Counted from the stretch's first letter, positions 43,833 to 54,421 are shown. The stretch: 64,000 nucleotides of DNA from Mesorhizobium sp. B2-3-4 (GCF_006442315.1 NZ_VFVY01000009.1:62001-126000), one strand, 5' to 3'. Translations and numbers: made by a program. Notes: generated from the letters alone by a model not told the origin.

Positions 43833-44506
43833 TAGCCACCCTTCAGCATGTAGCCGGCGCCGCGAACCGTATGCAGGATCGGCTTGTCGAAGCCCTTTTC
43901 GATCTTGCCGCGCAGTCGCGAGACGTGGACATCGATGACGTTGGTCTGCGGATCGAAATGATAATCCCAGACGTTTTCGAGCAGCATGGTGCGCGTCACC
44001 ACCTGGCCGGCATGGCGCATGAGATATTCGAGCAGGCGGAACTCGCGCGGCTGCAACGTGATCTCGCGCGACGCCCGGCGCACGGAATGCGACAGCCTGT
44101 CGAGCTCAAGGTCGCCAACCCGGTAGACGGTTTCGGCCTCCTTGGCGCTGGCGCGGCGGTTCAGCACTTCGACGCGGGCCAGAAGTTCGGAGAAGGCATA
44201 GGGTTTGGTCAGATAGTCGTCGCCGCCGGCGCGCAGCCCGGTGACCCGATCGTCGACCTCGCCCAGCGCCGAGAGGATGAGCACCGGCGTCGTGTTGCCC
44301 CTGGAACGAAGCGCGGCAATGACCGACAGGCCGTCGCGACGCGGCATCATCCGGTCGATCACCATGACGTCATAGTCACCGGCATCGGCGAGCGCGAAGC
44401 CGGTCTCGCCGTCACCCGCGACATGCGCGGTATGACCGGCTTCGGCGAAGGCTTTCTGCAGATAATCCGCAGCCTCACGATCGTCTTCTATGACGAGAAT
44501 CTTCAT
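43832..44506 (-). CDS. OmpR-family response regulator
   Basis: 224 residues. Receiver domain with phospho-acceptor D51 (VMVIDRMMP) and switch lysine in YLTKPYA, followed by a winged-helix DNA-binding domain (REFRLLEYLMRHAGQVVTRTML, VHVSRLRGKIE). The start at 44506 gives the canonical MKILVIEDD opening. Its stop codon lies in a palindromic repeat. Co-transcribed with the kinase gene downstream; degP lies about 350 bp upstream on the same strand. In Sinorhizobium the equivalent genes also follow degP. Confidence 0.93.
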   Translation of the reverse strand: MKILVIEDDREAADYLQKAFAEAGHTAHVAGDGETGFALADAGDYDVMVIDRMMPRRDGLSVIAALRSRGNTTPVLILSALGEVDDRVTGLRAGGDDYLTKPYAFSELLARVEVLNRRASAKEAETVYRVGDLELDRLSHSVRRASREITLQPREFRLLEYLMRHAGQVVTRTMLLENVWDYHFDPQTNVIDVHVSRLRGKIEKGFDKPILHTVRGAGYMLKGG

Positions 44507-44861
44507 GGGGCCGTTATACGCGATTTCGCTGGAAGGTTGAGTAGCCGGCATCTGCATTTTAGCCTTTGCCAAAGCGCGTCGCGATCAAGATGATCGAGAG
44601 CGTGCGCGATAAGATCTTCGTTCCGTGGCGTCGTTACGCCCGACATGCCTGCTCCCGGCCATGTCGTTACGCTGCAGTCATCACACCGACTGGCGTCGGG
44701 CTCGAGGCGTATCGCGGGCTGCCATATGCGGTGCGCGGCAGCGGGCGATGGGAAGCCCGCTGCCGCTGAAGGAGAGCGCGATGACTGACTAACGGCTCTC
44801 CTTCTTGCTTTCCCATGCGGCGACTCGGGGGTGTTTGAAACGCCGCACTGGAAAAGTCGTC
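44507..44861. other. gene-free spacer with two strong hairpins between degP and the regulator
   Basis: GCGGCAGCGGGC (44735-44746) pairs perfectly with GCCCGCTGCCGC (44755-44766). Directly after, AAGGAGAGC (44769-44777) pairs with GCTCTCCTT (44795-44803), followed on the plus strand by CTTGCTTT. The plus-strand order hairpin-hairpin-T-tract would suit the end of a small RNA; on the minus strand it may be the degP terminator region. A 67-codon frame on the plus strand has no support. Confidence 0.45.
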
Positions 44862-46412
44862 TCAGCCCTTGGCGACCGGCACCGCGACGAAGCGGTTGTT
44901 GTCGTCACGGGTGATCTGCATCAGCACGGCCTTGCGCCCGGATTTGACCGCATCGGCCATGGCCTTGGTAACGTCTTCGGTGCCGTTGACCTCGGTCGAG
45001 TTGACCGAGGTGATGACATCGCCCGCCTGGATGCCGCGATCGGCGGCGGCGCTGTCGGGGTCAACGTCGGTCACCACCAGGCCCTTGCCGTTCTCGGACT
45101 TGGTGACGGTGAGGCCGAGATCGGCCAGCGTGTCGGGCTTTGCCGGCGCGGCGGGTTGCTGCTGCTGGTCGCCCGACGCCTGCTTGTCGCTGGCCGGCAG
45201 CTTGCCGAGATCAACCTTGATGGTCTGGCTCTTGCCGTCGCGCCACACGGTCACATCAACCGACTTGCCGGGCGAATAAGCGCCGATCAGGCGGGCGAGT
45301 TCCTTCGGCGAGGCCACGTCCTTGCCGTCGACCTGGGTGATGACGTCGCCGGCCGATATGCCGGCCTTCTTGCCGGGACCATCGTCCTGCGCGCTCGAAA
45401 CCAAGGCGCCGTTGTTGGACTTCAGGCCGAGCGATTCGGCGATGTCGGAAGTAACCGGCTGGATTTCGACGCCGAGCCAGCCGCGCTGCACCGCACCACT
45501 CTTCATCAGATCCCCGACCACCTGCTTGGCGGTCGAGGCCGGAATGTCGAAAGCAATGCCGACGCTGCCGCCGGAGGGCGAGAAGATGGCGGTGTTGATG
45601 CCGACCACCTGGCCGTTGAGGTTGAAGGTCGGACCGCCCGAATTGCCGCGATTGACCGAGGCGTCGATCTGCAGGAAGTCGTCGTAGGGGCCGGCGCCGA
45701 TATCGCGGCCGCGTGCCGAGACGATGCCGGCGGTGACCGTGCCGCCGAGGCCGAACGGGTTGCCGACGGCCACGACCCAGTCGCCGACGCGGACCTTGGA
45801 GTCATCGGCGAAGTCGACATAGGTGAACTTGCCGCCGCCATCGACCTTGAGCACGGCAAGGTCGGTGCGCGGATCGGTGCCGACCAGCTTGGCGTCGAGT
45901 TCCTTGCCGTCATTGGTCACCACGGTGAAGGCGGTGCCTTCCTCGACAACGTGGTTGTTGGTGACGAGATAGCCGTCCTCGGAAATGAAGAAGCCGGAGC
46001 CCTGCGCCACCGGGCGCGGCTGGTCGTTGTTGCGGTCACGATGGCCGAAGCGGCGATGACCCTGATCGTTCTGGCCGTCCTGATCGCCAAAGCCGCGGAA
46101 TTCCTTGAAGAAGCGGCGCAGCTGCGGATTGTTGGGGAGATTGTCGAGACCGTCCTGATCGTCGGAACCGTCATCGGCGGTGGGTTGCAGCTTGGCCTTG
46201 ACCTTGACGCTGACGACCGCGGGCGAAACGCGCTCCACGACATCGGCGAAGCTCGGAACCTGCGGAGCCTCGACACGCACGGCATCGGCCAGAACGGGGC
46301 TGGTTCCAGTGGTCAGTGCGCCAAAACCGATAGCGCCGGCGACGGCAACGGACGCCACGGCAGCCAGAAGACGGTTGCGGGTGCGGGAATATGAATTGGG
46401 GGCAATATTCAT
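44862..46412 (-). CDS. degP: Do-family serine protease/chaperone
   Basis: 516 residues, HtrA family. After an N-terminal export signal (to about residue 42) the trypsin-like domain has the triad H154 (TNNHVV), D184 (DLAVLKV) and S258 (RGNSGG), then two PDZ domains (about 290-385 and 420-510) joined by a Gln/Ala/Pro linker. An Asp/Asn/Gly-rich insertion (about 78-130, the LA-loop region) precedes the catalytic His. Degrades or refolds misfolded periplasmic proteins. It follows the cytochrome c maturation genes on the same strand, as in other rhizobia. Confidence 0.95.
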   Translation of the reverse strand: MNIAPNSYSRTRNRLLAAVASVAVAGAIGFGALTTGTSPVLADAVRVEAPQVPSFADVVERVSPAVVSVKVKAKLQPTADDGSDDQDGLDNLPNNPQLRRFFKEFRGFGDQDGQNDQGHRRFGHRDRNNDQPRPVAQGSGFFISEDGYLVTNNHVVEEGTAFTVVTNDGKELDAKLVGTDPRTDLAVLKVDGGGKFTYVDFADDSKVRVGDWVVAVGNPFGLGGTVTAGIVSARGRDIGAGPYDDFLQIDASVNRGNSGGPTFNLNGQVVGINTAIFSPSGGSVGIAFDIPASTAKQVVGDLMKSGAVQRGWLGVEIQPVTSDIAESLGLKSNNGALVSSAQDDGPGKKAGISAGDVITQVDGKDVASPKELARLIGAYSPGKSVDVTVWRDGKSQTIKVDLGKLPASDKQASGDQQQQPAAPAKPDTLADLGLTVTKSENGKGLVVTDVDPDSAAADRGIQAGDVITSVNSTEVNGTEDVTKAMADAVKSGRKAVLMQITRDDNNRFVAVPVAKG

Positions 46413-46599
46413 GGGGTTTCGTATCCTCTATCGAATGGGACGCGCCTTAATCGGCATCCTCAGGGAAAGAGAATTAGAGCGGCCCACATTACACCGCCAT
46501 TTCCGACGCATGAAACTTTGGTAATGTTTGCTGCATCTGCGAGGTCGCATGAATTCCCTGGCCGGTGCGAGGGGACCGGCCAGCGGAGGAATGGCCGGA

Positions 46600-47064
46600 T
46601 CAGTTGTCCAGCATCTTGTCCAGAGCCGCCTGCTCTTCGGCCGAAAGCGCAGCCGTGGCCGGATGCCGGCGCGAGCGGGCATTCAGGGCGATGAACACGC
46701 CACCGGCCAGAAGCAGAAGAACCGGAGTGCCCCACAGCAAGGCGTTGCGAAGATCGAAGCGCGGCTTCAGCAGCACGAACTCGCCATAACGCGAAACCAC
46801 ATAGTCCATCACCTGCTGGTCGCTGTCGCCGGCAACAAGGCGTTGGCGCACCAGGATACGCAGGTCGCGGGCAAGATCGGCGTCGGATTCGTCGATCGAC
46901 TGGTTCTGGCAGACCATGCAGCGCAGCCCCTCGGACAACGCCCGTGCCCGTGCCTCCAGGGCCGGATCTGCCAGCATCTCGTCGGGCTTTACGGCTAAGA
47001 CTGTGCCGGCTGTACCGAACATCAGCATCAAGGCGAGCACCGCGGCGGACAGCCTCGCCCTCAT
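46600..47064 (-). CDS. cycL: cytochrome c-type biogenesis protein CycL (CcmH)
   Basis: 154 residues. Signal peptide (AAVLALMLMFGTAGTVLA), then the periplasmic thioredoxin-like CcmH domain with redox pair C49-C52 in RCMVCQNQSI, a membrane helix (ALLWGTPVLLLLAGGVFIAL) and a short cytoplasmic tail. Reduces apocytochrome CXXCH cysteines before haem attachment. The start overlaps the cycK stop by 4 bp (ATGA). Last gene of the cycHJKL operon. Confidence 0.95.
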   Translation of the reverse strand: MRARLSAAVLALMLMFGTAGTVLAVKPDEMLADPALEARARALSEGLRCMVCQNQSIDESDADLARDLRILVRQRLVAGDSDQQVMDYVVSRYGEFVLLKPRFDLRNALLWGTPVLLLLAGGVFIALNARSRRHPATAALSAEEQAALDKMLDN

Positions 47065-49046
47065 GGCTGGCTCGCGACTGCCACGGCCTGCCTGCGGCGG
47101 CGCGATGGCGCGCCGACCCGCAGCCGCCGGTCCATCAGTGAGATGGCCGCACCGGCCATCATGACCAGGCCGCCGCCCCAGATCAGCGTCACCAGCGGCT
47201 TCCACCACAGGCGCACCACGACCGAGCCATCCTTGTTCTCGTCGCCGAGCGAAATGTAGAGCTGGGAAAGGCCGATGGTCTTGATGCCGGACTCCGTCGT
47301 CGTCATCTGCCGCACCGGATAGAAACGCTTGGCCGAACTGATCTCGCCGACCGCGCTGCCGCTGACCCCGATCAGCTCGAAACGGCCGCGATCCTCGCTG
47401 TAGTTCGGTCCCTGGGCAGGATAGAGACCGACGAAACGCACCGTGCGGCCGGAGATTTCGACGGTTTCACCGGCATGCATGGACAGGATCTTCTCCGTGC
47501 CGAAGCAGAGCGTGCCGACAATGCCGAGCACCGTCAGGCCGAGGCCGAGATGGGCGAACGCGGTTCCGAACATCGAACGCGGCAGGCCGAGCAGGCGCCT
47601 GGCCATGACCGGCGCCGCGACATTGCCGAGCCCCGCCTTGACGGCGAGGTCGGTCAGCGCGCCAAGGATCAGCCAGACGGCAAGGCCGACGCCAAGCGCG
47701 GCCAGCACCGAAGCGCCGTCAATGAACAGGGCGGTGACCATAACCGCCAGAAGCGCGGCCGCGAACGCCACCATCAGACGCTGCGCGGCACCAAGGACAT
47801 CGCCGCGCTTCCAGGCCAGCAGCGGTCCAAAGGGAACCATGACCAGCAGCGGCACCATCAGCGGGGCGAAGGTGAGGTTGAAGAACGGCGCACCGACCGA
47901 AATCTTGTCGTTCGAAAAAGCCTCGACCGCCAGCGGATAGAGCGTGCCGACCAGCACCGTGGCGGTGGCCGTGGTCAGGAACAGATTGTTGAGGACAAGC
48001 GCACCTTCGCGCGAAACCGGATGGAACAGGCCGCCTGCGGTCAGCCTCGAGGCGCGCAGCGCAAACAGCGCCAGCGAGCCGCCGATGAACAGCGTCAGGA
48101 TGCACAGGATGAAGACGCCGCGCGTTGGATCGGTGGCGAAGGCGTGGACCGAGGTCAGCACGCCCGACCGCACCAAGAAGGTGCCGAGCAGCGACAGCGA
48201 GAAGGTCAAGATGGCGAGCAGCAGCGTCCAGATCTTCAGGGCCGACCGCTTTTCCATGACAATGGCCGAATGCAAGAGCGCGGTGCCCGCCAGCCACGGC
48301 ATGAAGGAAGCGTTTTCGACCGGATCCCAGAACCAGAAACCGCCCCAGCCGAGCTCGTAATAGGCCCAGTACGATCCCATCGCGATGCCGCCGGTCAGGA
48401 ACATCCAGGCGACGAGCGTCCATGGCCGCACCCAGCGCGCCCAGGAGGCATCGATGCGCCCCTCGATGAGCGCGGCGACCGAAAAGGAAAAGCAGATCGA
48501 GAAGCCGACATAGCCGAGATAGAGCAGCGGCGGATGGATGGCGAGGCCGAGATCCTGCAGGATCGGGTTGAGGTCACGGCCTTCGATCGGCGCCGGATTG
48601 AGCCGGATGAAGGGATTGGATGTCACCAGGATGAACAGGAAGAAGGCAGCACCAATGGCACCCTGCACGGCCAGCACGTTGGAACGCAGCGTCGCCGGCA
48701 GGTTGGAGCCGAAAACGGCAACAAGCGCACCGAAAAAAGTCAGGATCAGCACCCAGAGCAGCATCGAGCCTTCATGGTTGCCCCAGGTTCCGGTGATCTT
48801 GTAGATCATCGGCTGCAGCGAGTGCGAATTCTCCCAGACGTTGGCCAGCGAAAAATCGGAGCTCGCATAGGCGCTCGCCAGTGCTGCAAAGGACAGCGCG
48901 GTCAAGGCAAAGCCGGTCACCGCGACGGGGCCGCCGACCGCCATCAGGCGCTGGTTGTCCAGCCGCGCCCCAAACAGCGGCACGATGGTCTGCACCAGCG
49001 AAAGCGCGAACGCCAGAACCAGGGCGAAATGTCCGGTCTCGACCAT
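47061..49046 (-). CDS. cycK: cytochrome c haem lyase CycK (CcmF)
   Basis: 661-residue polytopic membrane protein, about 14-15 helices. The tryptophan-rich haem-handling motif WGGFWFWDPVEN, flanking conserved histidines (HPPLLYLGY, SGVLTSVHAF) and a long periplasmic C-terminal loop before the last helix identify CcmF. Works with CycH and CycL to attach haem to apocytochrome. The start at 49046 gives MVETGHFAL; cycJ ends 5 bp upstream. Confidence 0.95.
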   Translation of the reverse strand: MVETGHFALVLAFALSLVQTIVPLFGARLDNQRLMAVGGPVAVTGFALTALSFAALASAYASSDFSLANVWENSHSLQPMIYKITGTWGNHEGSMLLWVLILTFFGALVAVFGSNLPATLRSNVLAVQGAIGAAFFLFILVTSNPFIRLNPAPIEGRDLNPILQDLGLAIHPPLLYLGYVGFSICFSFSVAALIEGRIDASWARWVRPWTLVAWMFLTGGIAMGSYWAYYELGWGGFWFWDPVENASFMPWLAGTALLHSAIVMEKRSALKIWTLLLAILTFSLSLLGTFLVRSGVLTSVHAFATDPTRGVFILCILTLFIGGSLALFALRASRLTAGGLFHPVSREGALVLNNLFLTTATATVLVGTLYPLAVEAFSNDKISVGAPFFNLTFAPLMVPLLVMVPFGPLLAWKRGDVLGAAQRLMVAFAAALLAVMVTALFIDGASVLAALGVGLAVWLILGALTDLAVKAGLGNVAAPVMARRLLGLPRSMFGTAFAHLGLGLTVLGIVGTLCFGTEKILSMHAGETVEISGRTVRFVGLYPAQGPNYSEDRGRFELIGVSGSAVGEISSAKRFYPVRQMTTTESGIKTIGLSQLYISLGDENKDGSVVVRLWWKPLVTLIWGGGLVMMAGAAISLMDRRLRVGAPSRRRRQAVAVASQP

Positions 49047-49051
49047 GCGCC

Positions 49052-49495
49052 CTACTCGCTCTTGCTTTCTTGCCACACACCCTTGGCCTTCAGACCGTCG
49101 GCCACTTCCTTGGGCATATAGCGTTCGTCGTGCTTGGCCAGCACGCTGTCGGCGACAAAGACGCCATCGGGGCCGAAAGTGCCCTCGGTGATGACGCCCT
49201 GTTCCTCGCGGAAAAGGTCGGGCAGGATGCCGGTATAGGTAACCTTGACCGATTTGTGGGTGTCGGTGACCGAAAAGGCAACCGTTGCGCCCTGGCCGCG
49301 CTGGATGGTGCCTTTCTCGACCAAACCGCCGAGCCTGATGCGCTGGCCGGGCGGCACACTGGCGGTGGCGAGATCGGCCGGCATGTAGAAATAGGACGCT
49401 TTCTGACCGAGCGCGTAGAAGGTCAGGCCGGTGGCGGCGGCGAGGAAAGCCAGACCGCCCACAATCACCGACAATCGTTTTTGCTTGCGCGTCAT
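49052..49495 (-). CDS. cycJ: cytochrome c maturation haem chaperone CycJ (CcmE)
   Basis: 147 residues. One N-terminal membrane helix ([20 protein letters not shown]) and a periplasmic OB-fold. The covalent haem ligand is H122 with Y126 in AKHDERYMP. Carries haem from the export complex to CycK. An upstream in-frame start would add 55 implausible residues; the ATG at 49495 gives the standard MTRKQKRL opening. Eight bases separate it from cycH. Confidence 0.96.
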   Translation of the reverse strand: MTRKQKRLSVIVGGLAFLAAATGLTFYALGQKASYFYMPADLATASVPPGQRIRLGGLVEKGTIQRGQGATVAFSVTDTHKSVKVTYTGILPDLFREEQGVITEGTFGPDGVFVADSVLAKHDERYMPKEVADGLKAKGVWQESKSE

Positions 49496-49503
49496 ATCAG
49501 GGA

Positions 49504-50643
49504 TTACTCCGTCGCCGTCAGGCCGAGCGAGGCGGCGAAGGCGGTGAATTTCTTGGCTTCGTCGCTGCCGGCGCCAAAGACGGCGATGGCGCGCCCCAGC
49601 GCATCGCGCGCCTGGTCGGCCTTGCCCAGCACCACATAAGAACGAACAAGCCGCATCCATCCTTCCGCGTCGCGCGGATTTTGACGAAGTTTGTCGTCGA
49701 GGCCGGCGACCATGGTGTTGATCATGGCTTCCCTGTCCTGCTGCGACATGGAAGAGGCCGCGTCGACATCGGCGGCATCCGGCCCCTTCGCGGCAGCGTC
49801 GGAAGCGACTTCAGCACCGCCGGATTTGTTCAATGCCTGTTCGACGGCGCCGCGCCAGGGTGAATCCGGCGGCAGTGTGCCAAGCATCGCCTGCCAGGCC
49901 GCCTCCGCTTCCTTGCCGCGGCCTTCCTGCGCCAGGGCCATGGCCAGATAGAAGCTGGCTTTGGCGTTGGCCGGATCAAGCTTCAAAGCCGCCTCGAAGG
50001 CGTCCTGCGCATCGGCCGAAACAATTCCGCCCGCGGCACCCGCGATCGCCTCGCCGAGGCCTGCCTGGCGGACGGCACTGTCGCCGTCCAGGCGAATGGC
50101 ATTGCGATAGGCCGCGACGGCGTCGGCAAAGCGCTGCATGCGCAGATAGACCGGCGCCAGCACGTCCCAGCCGCGCCCATCGGAAGGATTGGCAGCAAGA
50201 TGGGCTTCGGCGCGCGCCACCAGTTCATCGACCGAACTGTCGGCCGGGTTCTTGGCAAGCCGCTCGCCGAGCGGCTGCGATGGCAGGTCAGGCGAGCCTA
50301 TCTGGCTGTAGAGCCCCCAACTGACCAGCGGGACCGCCAGCACGGCCACGGTCGCCACGAGTCTCGCCGTGACCGATGCCGACTTGCCGGACGACTTGCC
50401 CGCCATATCCCTGTTGCTCAGGCGAAGGATGCGGCGGGCGATCTCGGCGCGCGCCTCGGCCGCTTCAGCGGGCCGGATCAAACCGCGCGCGGCATCACGG
50501 TCGAGTTCGGCCAGTTGATCGCGATAGACTTCCAGGTCGTGCTCGCCGCTCGGCGACGCGCCCTTGGCGGCCCCGGCCAACGGCAAAAGCACCGCCAGGC
50601 TGGCGCCCAGCGTGAGGATTGCGGCTATGACCCAGAACAGCAT
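49504..50643 (-). CDS. cycH: cytochrome c maturation apocytochrome chaperone CycH (CcmI)
   Basis: 379 residues. Two membrane helices (about 3-25 and 95-115) with a cytoplasmic leucine-zipper-like loop between them ([18 protein letters not shown], the CcmI signature), then periplasmic TPR repeats (about 140-375) that hold the apocytochrome C-terminus. First gene of cycHJKL; the operon runs H-J-K-L without gaps of more than 8 bp. Confidence 0.95.
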   Translation of the reverse strand: MLFWVIAAILTLGASLAVLLPLAGAAKGASPSGEHDLEVYRDQLAELDRDAARGLIRPAEAAEARAEIARRILRLSNRDMAGKSSGKSASVTARLVATVAVLAVPLVSWGLYSQIGSPDLPSQPLGERLAKNPADSSVDELVARAEAHLAANPSDGRGWDVLAPVYLRMQRFADAVAAYRNAIRLDGDSAVRQAGLGEAIAGAAGGIVSADAQDAFEAALKLDPANAKASFYLAMALAQEGRGKEAEAAWQAMLGTLPPDSPWRGAVEQALNKSGGAEVASDAAAKGPDAADVDAASSMSQQDREAMINTMVAGLDDKLRQNPRDAEGWMRLVRSYVVLGKADQARDALGRAIAVFGAGSDEAKKFTAFAASLGLTATE

Positions 50644-50761
50644 GGCTCTTCCAATAAAGGCAGAGCCCTGCCCTGCCAACACACCCGTCCTGCGACGCTT
50701 TGACGGCAGGCCGCCTGATATCCCTGACCGGTACCGGCTACTGGCGCCGTCAGCCGAAAAC

Positions 50762-51202
50762 TCAGGTCAACGGCGTCCAACTGCCGTCGGCATTGCGGCA
50801 GGCCGTGCCATGCGCCGTGACGCTGGCGCCGCCATTGAATACGGTCTGCGTGTACTGACGGCAGTCCTGCGAACCGACGCGGTAAGGCTGGGCCGGAACG
50901 ACCTCGCCGTAGCGGGAGGCCTGATCGCCCTTCCAGCCCACCTTCTGACCGCTGGTATTGTATTCGAGCGCCTTGTATTCAGCCTCGAGCGCATTGCGCT
51001 TCTCCGTATCGCTCAGGCCGTTGCCGATCGACCCGCCGATAAGGCCGCCGCCCATGGCGGAAATGATCGACTTGGTGACGACCTTGCCGCCCGCAGGCGG
51101 CGTCGAGGCCGGGGTCACCGCCACCGTCGGTCCCTTGCCGCCCAAGGTGGTGCAGCCCGACACGGCCAGCAATGCGGAAACGAGCGCAACGCGAATCTTC
51201 AT
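50762..51202 (-). CDS. outer-membrane lipoprotein with glycine zipper (surface antigen-like)
   Basis: 146 residues. Lipobox LAVSGC places the lipidated cysteine at C17. Next comes a low-complexity Pro/Gly stretch, a glycine-zipper-like helix (SAMGGGLIGGSIGNGLSD) and a C-terminal domain ending ACRNADGSWTPLT, the pattern of 17-kDa antigen-type rhizobial and rickettsial lipoproteins. An upstream start would add 58 residues ahead of the lipobox and is rejected. Sits between feuQ and cycH on the same strand. Confidence 0.85.
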   Translation of the reverse strand: MKIRVALVSALLAVSGCTTLGGKGPTVAVTPASTPPAGGKVVTKSIISAMGGGLIGGSIGNGLSDTEKRNALEAEYKALEYNTSGQKVGWKGDQASRYGEVVPAQPYRVGSQDCRQYTQTVFNGGASVTAHGTACRNADGSWTPLT

Positions 51203-51380
51203 GCCAACAACCGGTATTCTTGAATTGGAACCTGCCATGGATGCGCCGGGGGCCGCGTCATCCCGCGTGGCCATAGTATTGATATTTGTCGGAAATTTGG
51301 CCGCTGCCAGCAGTCCGAGGTCAGTCGATATGCCGCCATAGCATGCGCCGCCCCCTGGTGTCGATTGTCCCGACAAGGCA

Positions 51381-52797
51381 TCACTGAAGGCTCCGCAGTC
51401 GCACCACCGCCTTCAACCCGCCCATGCCGGACCGTTCCAGCGCCAGGCCGCCGCCATACTCGTTGACGAGGTCGGCAACAATTGCAAGGCCCAGGCCCGT
51501 TCCCGGTTTTGTCTCATCCAGGCGGCGTCCGCGCTTCATGGCTTCGCGCGCCTTGTCCTCGGGAATGCCCGGACCATCATCGTCGATGCTGATCTCGAAC
51601 AGATTGTCAGTGCCGCCGGCCAAGGGTGCAACCGTGACCGACACGGCGCTCCTTGCCCATTTCATCGCATTCTCGAGAAGGTTGCCAAGCAGTTCCTCGA
51701 GATCCTCGCGTTCGCCGGCAAAGACGATCTCGGTGGCCGGCAGCGAAAGCGACAGGCTGGTCTGCGGGTTGAGTTTCTGCAGAACGCGCACCATGCGCTG
51801 AACCAGTGGTGCCACCGGCGTGCGGTAGACGACGCTGTCGCGCTGCGCCGCGACGCGGGCGCGCTGCAGATAGTGCTCGACCTGCTTCTGCATCGAGGCG
51901 GCCTGTTCGGCGATCAATTGCCCCTTGGGGCCGCCCAGCGCCCGGCCTTCGTTGAGCAGAACGGCGAGCGGTGTCTTCAGCGAATGGGCCAGATTGCCGA
52001 CCTGGGTGCGCGAACGCTCGACGATGCGTTTGTTGTTTTCAATCAATGCGTTGGTTTCGTTGGCTAAGGGTTCGATCTCAGCCGGGAAGCGCCCGTCCAG
52101 CTTCTGCGCGGTGCCCTCGCGCACCATGGCAAGTGCGTTCCTGACGCGGCGTAGCGGCTGCAGCCCGAGCAGGATGGCGACGGCGTTGATAGCGATCATG
52201 CCGATGCCGAACAGGCTGAGATAGGTCAGCAAGCGGCGCTGGAAGGTGGCTATTTCCTGCTCCAATTCGCTCTTGTTGCCCATGACGCGGAAGCGCGCGG
52301 CTCGGTTCTTGGCGTCGAGAACGAATTCGCTCTCGAACACGACCAGTTCCTCGCCGTCGATGCCCTGCGCGGTATAGCTGCGCTGGAAATTGGCGTTGAA
52401 GGGCACATCCACCACATCCGGCGACGGGATGGTCCGGGTCATCGACGACGAGTGAAGATCGCCATGCACACCTTCCGAAGCCGGCTCGACGGACCAGTAC
52501 CAGCCCGAATTCGGCTCCGAGAATCGCAGGTCGCCAAGATCGGGAGAGCCGGTCAGCGCGCCGCTGTCGGAAATGCCGATGGAGCCGATCAGGTTGAACA
52601 GATGCGCCGACAGCAGGCTGTCGAAACCCCGCTCGCTGGCTTGCCGGTAGAGCGTCGTGATCAAGGTGAAGATGACGACCAGGGTCAGGATCGCCCATAC
52701 GGTGGAGAAGGCGATGACGCGAAACGTCAGCGAGCGCGGCCATACGCGCAGCGACAGCCGTCTGCCCACGGTCGGGTTGGTAGGGAGCGGTTCCGCC

Positions 52798-52814
<17 letters not shown>
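51381..52814 (-). CDS. feuQ: sensor histidine kinase FeuQ
   Basis: 477 residues. Two membrane helices (about 34-55 and 197-218) bound a periplasmic sensor of about 140 residues; then HAMP, HisKA with H277 in NLAHSLKTPLAVLLNE and HATPase (ENAMKWARSAV, DDGPGIPEDKAREA, GTGLGLAIV), the PhoQ/FeuQ class. In Sinorhizobium FeuPQ controls cyclic glucan export and osmotic adaptation. The start is GTG at 52814, overlapping feuP by 17 bp; no ATG is available nearby. Assignment rests on the feuN-feuP-feuQ arrangement and protein class. Confidence 0.85.
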
Positions 52815-53463
<649 letters not shown>

Positions 53464-53543
53464 GCGGGGACCACTGCCTGTTGACCGATGGTTTCAGATA
53501 TAGGCCGATTCCGCCGGCCTGGGAAACGGAGGCGAAGACCGCG

Positions 53544-53843
53544 TCAGTTCTGCGGAACCACGATTTCGGAGCGGCGCGGACGCTGCCCGTCCTTGCCGGG
53601 CACGAGCACGACAATGACGCAGACCGGCTGGCCGCCACGCGTCGATTGCGAGGCCTTGGCGAGCGTCCCGCCATTCTGCTCGGCCACCTGCTGACCGATC
53701 GCGTAGCAATCGGACGCGGCCAGGACGATAGGGCTGGGCTGGTCGGGAGCAATGACGGGCATCGCCATCGCCTGTGACGCAAACAGCCCGGCGGCGCTAA
53801 GCGCCAGGGTCGCGGTTCGGAAATGGGAGCGAAGCGTTTTCAT
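53544..53843 (-). CDS. feuN: small periplasmic protein, FeuN-like
   Basis: 99 residues. Signal peptide (ATLALSAAGLFASQAMA) and a short mature domain with two cysteines (SDCYAIGQQVAEQNGG, GGQPVCVIVVLVPGKDG) and a basic end, RPRRSEIVVPQN. It is the gene immediately before feuP-feuQ, which is the position of FeuN in Sinorhizobium, a small periplasmic inhibitor of the FeuQ kinase. The call depends on position and size rather than strong sequence recall. Confidence 0.7.
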   Translation of the reverse strand: MKTLRSHFRTATLALSAAGLFASQAMAMPVIAPDQPSPIVLAASDCYAIGQQVAEQNGGTLAKASQSTRGGQPVCVIVVLVPGKDGQRPRRSEIVVPQN

Positions 53844-54013
53844 GGTCGGCGTTGTAACGCATCTGTGCTGAACGTGAAATGAACAGTGAACGACCCTGAA
53901 ACCATGCTCGCCACACCCCTGCAACGCGAGACAGACACCTGAATTTCACCGTCCCGCCGGCGAAACCCGCGAAAGCCCAGTCTAGACTCCGTTTTGGTGA
54001 TATTGAAAGCGCG

Positions 54014-54421
54014 TCAGGCGTTTTCCTGCGTCAGCGCACGGAATCGCAGCAGGCCGTGATGGACAAGCAGCTCCTCATCATATCGGGCCTCGGTGAATTC
54101 CAGCGACAGCCGCGTCTGGCCGCGCGGACCCACGACCAGCACCGCCCCGGCAAGCCGCGCCTTGATGGCATCGATGATCGCCAACGTCTCGGTTTCGCCA
54201 TGCGCCTTCGACCAGACATGGAAAGTGATCAACTGGTCGTCGTTGTTCTCGGCGCCGGTGTCCCAGTCAAAGGCCGAAGTCTGGCCTGAAGTCACATAGG
54301 GAAAGGCGGCGTTGTCGGTTGCCCGTTCGAGCAGTCCCGCGCCGCCCAGCAGCGCCGACAGCGCTGCGTCGCTTTTCAGCCTGAGGAACAGGGCCTGCTG
54401 CAGATCACCGGGCGCGGTCAT
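54014..54421 (-). CDS. DUF3168 phage/gene-transfer-agent tail-completion-type protein (isolated)
   Basis: 135 residues. DUF3168 pattern: N-terminal helix LQQALFLRLKSDAALSALLG, then FDWDTGAENNDDQLITFHVWSKAHG and C-terminal LVHHGLLRFRALTQ. In phages and alphaproteobacterial gene transfer agents this protein sits between head and tail genes. Here no capsid, terminase or tail genes are adjacent, so it is a stray piece of a GTA or prophage. The start at 54421 follows AGGGGAAG. A longer frame upstream has no support. Confidence 0.82.
   Translation of the reverse strand: MTAPGDLQQALFLRLKSDAALSALLGGAGLLERATDNAAFPYVTSGQTSAFDWDTGAENNDDQLITFHVWSKAHGETETLAIIDAIKARLAGAVLVVGPRGQTRLSLEFTEARYDEELLVHHGLLRFRALTQENA

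Noticed and set aside
44566..44769. 67-codon plus-strand frame in the degP-regulator spacer
   Set aside because: No ribosome site and it runs into perfect hairpins; a structured non-coding region is likelier.
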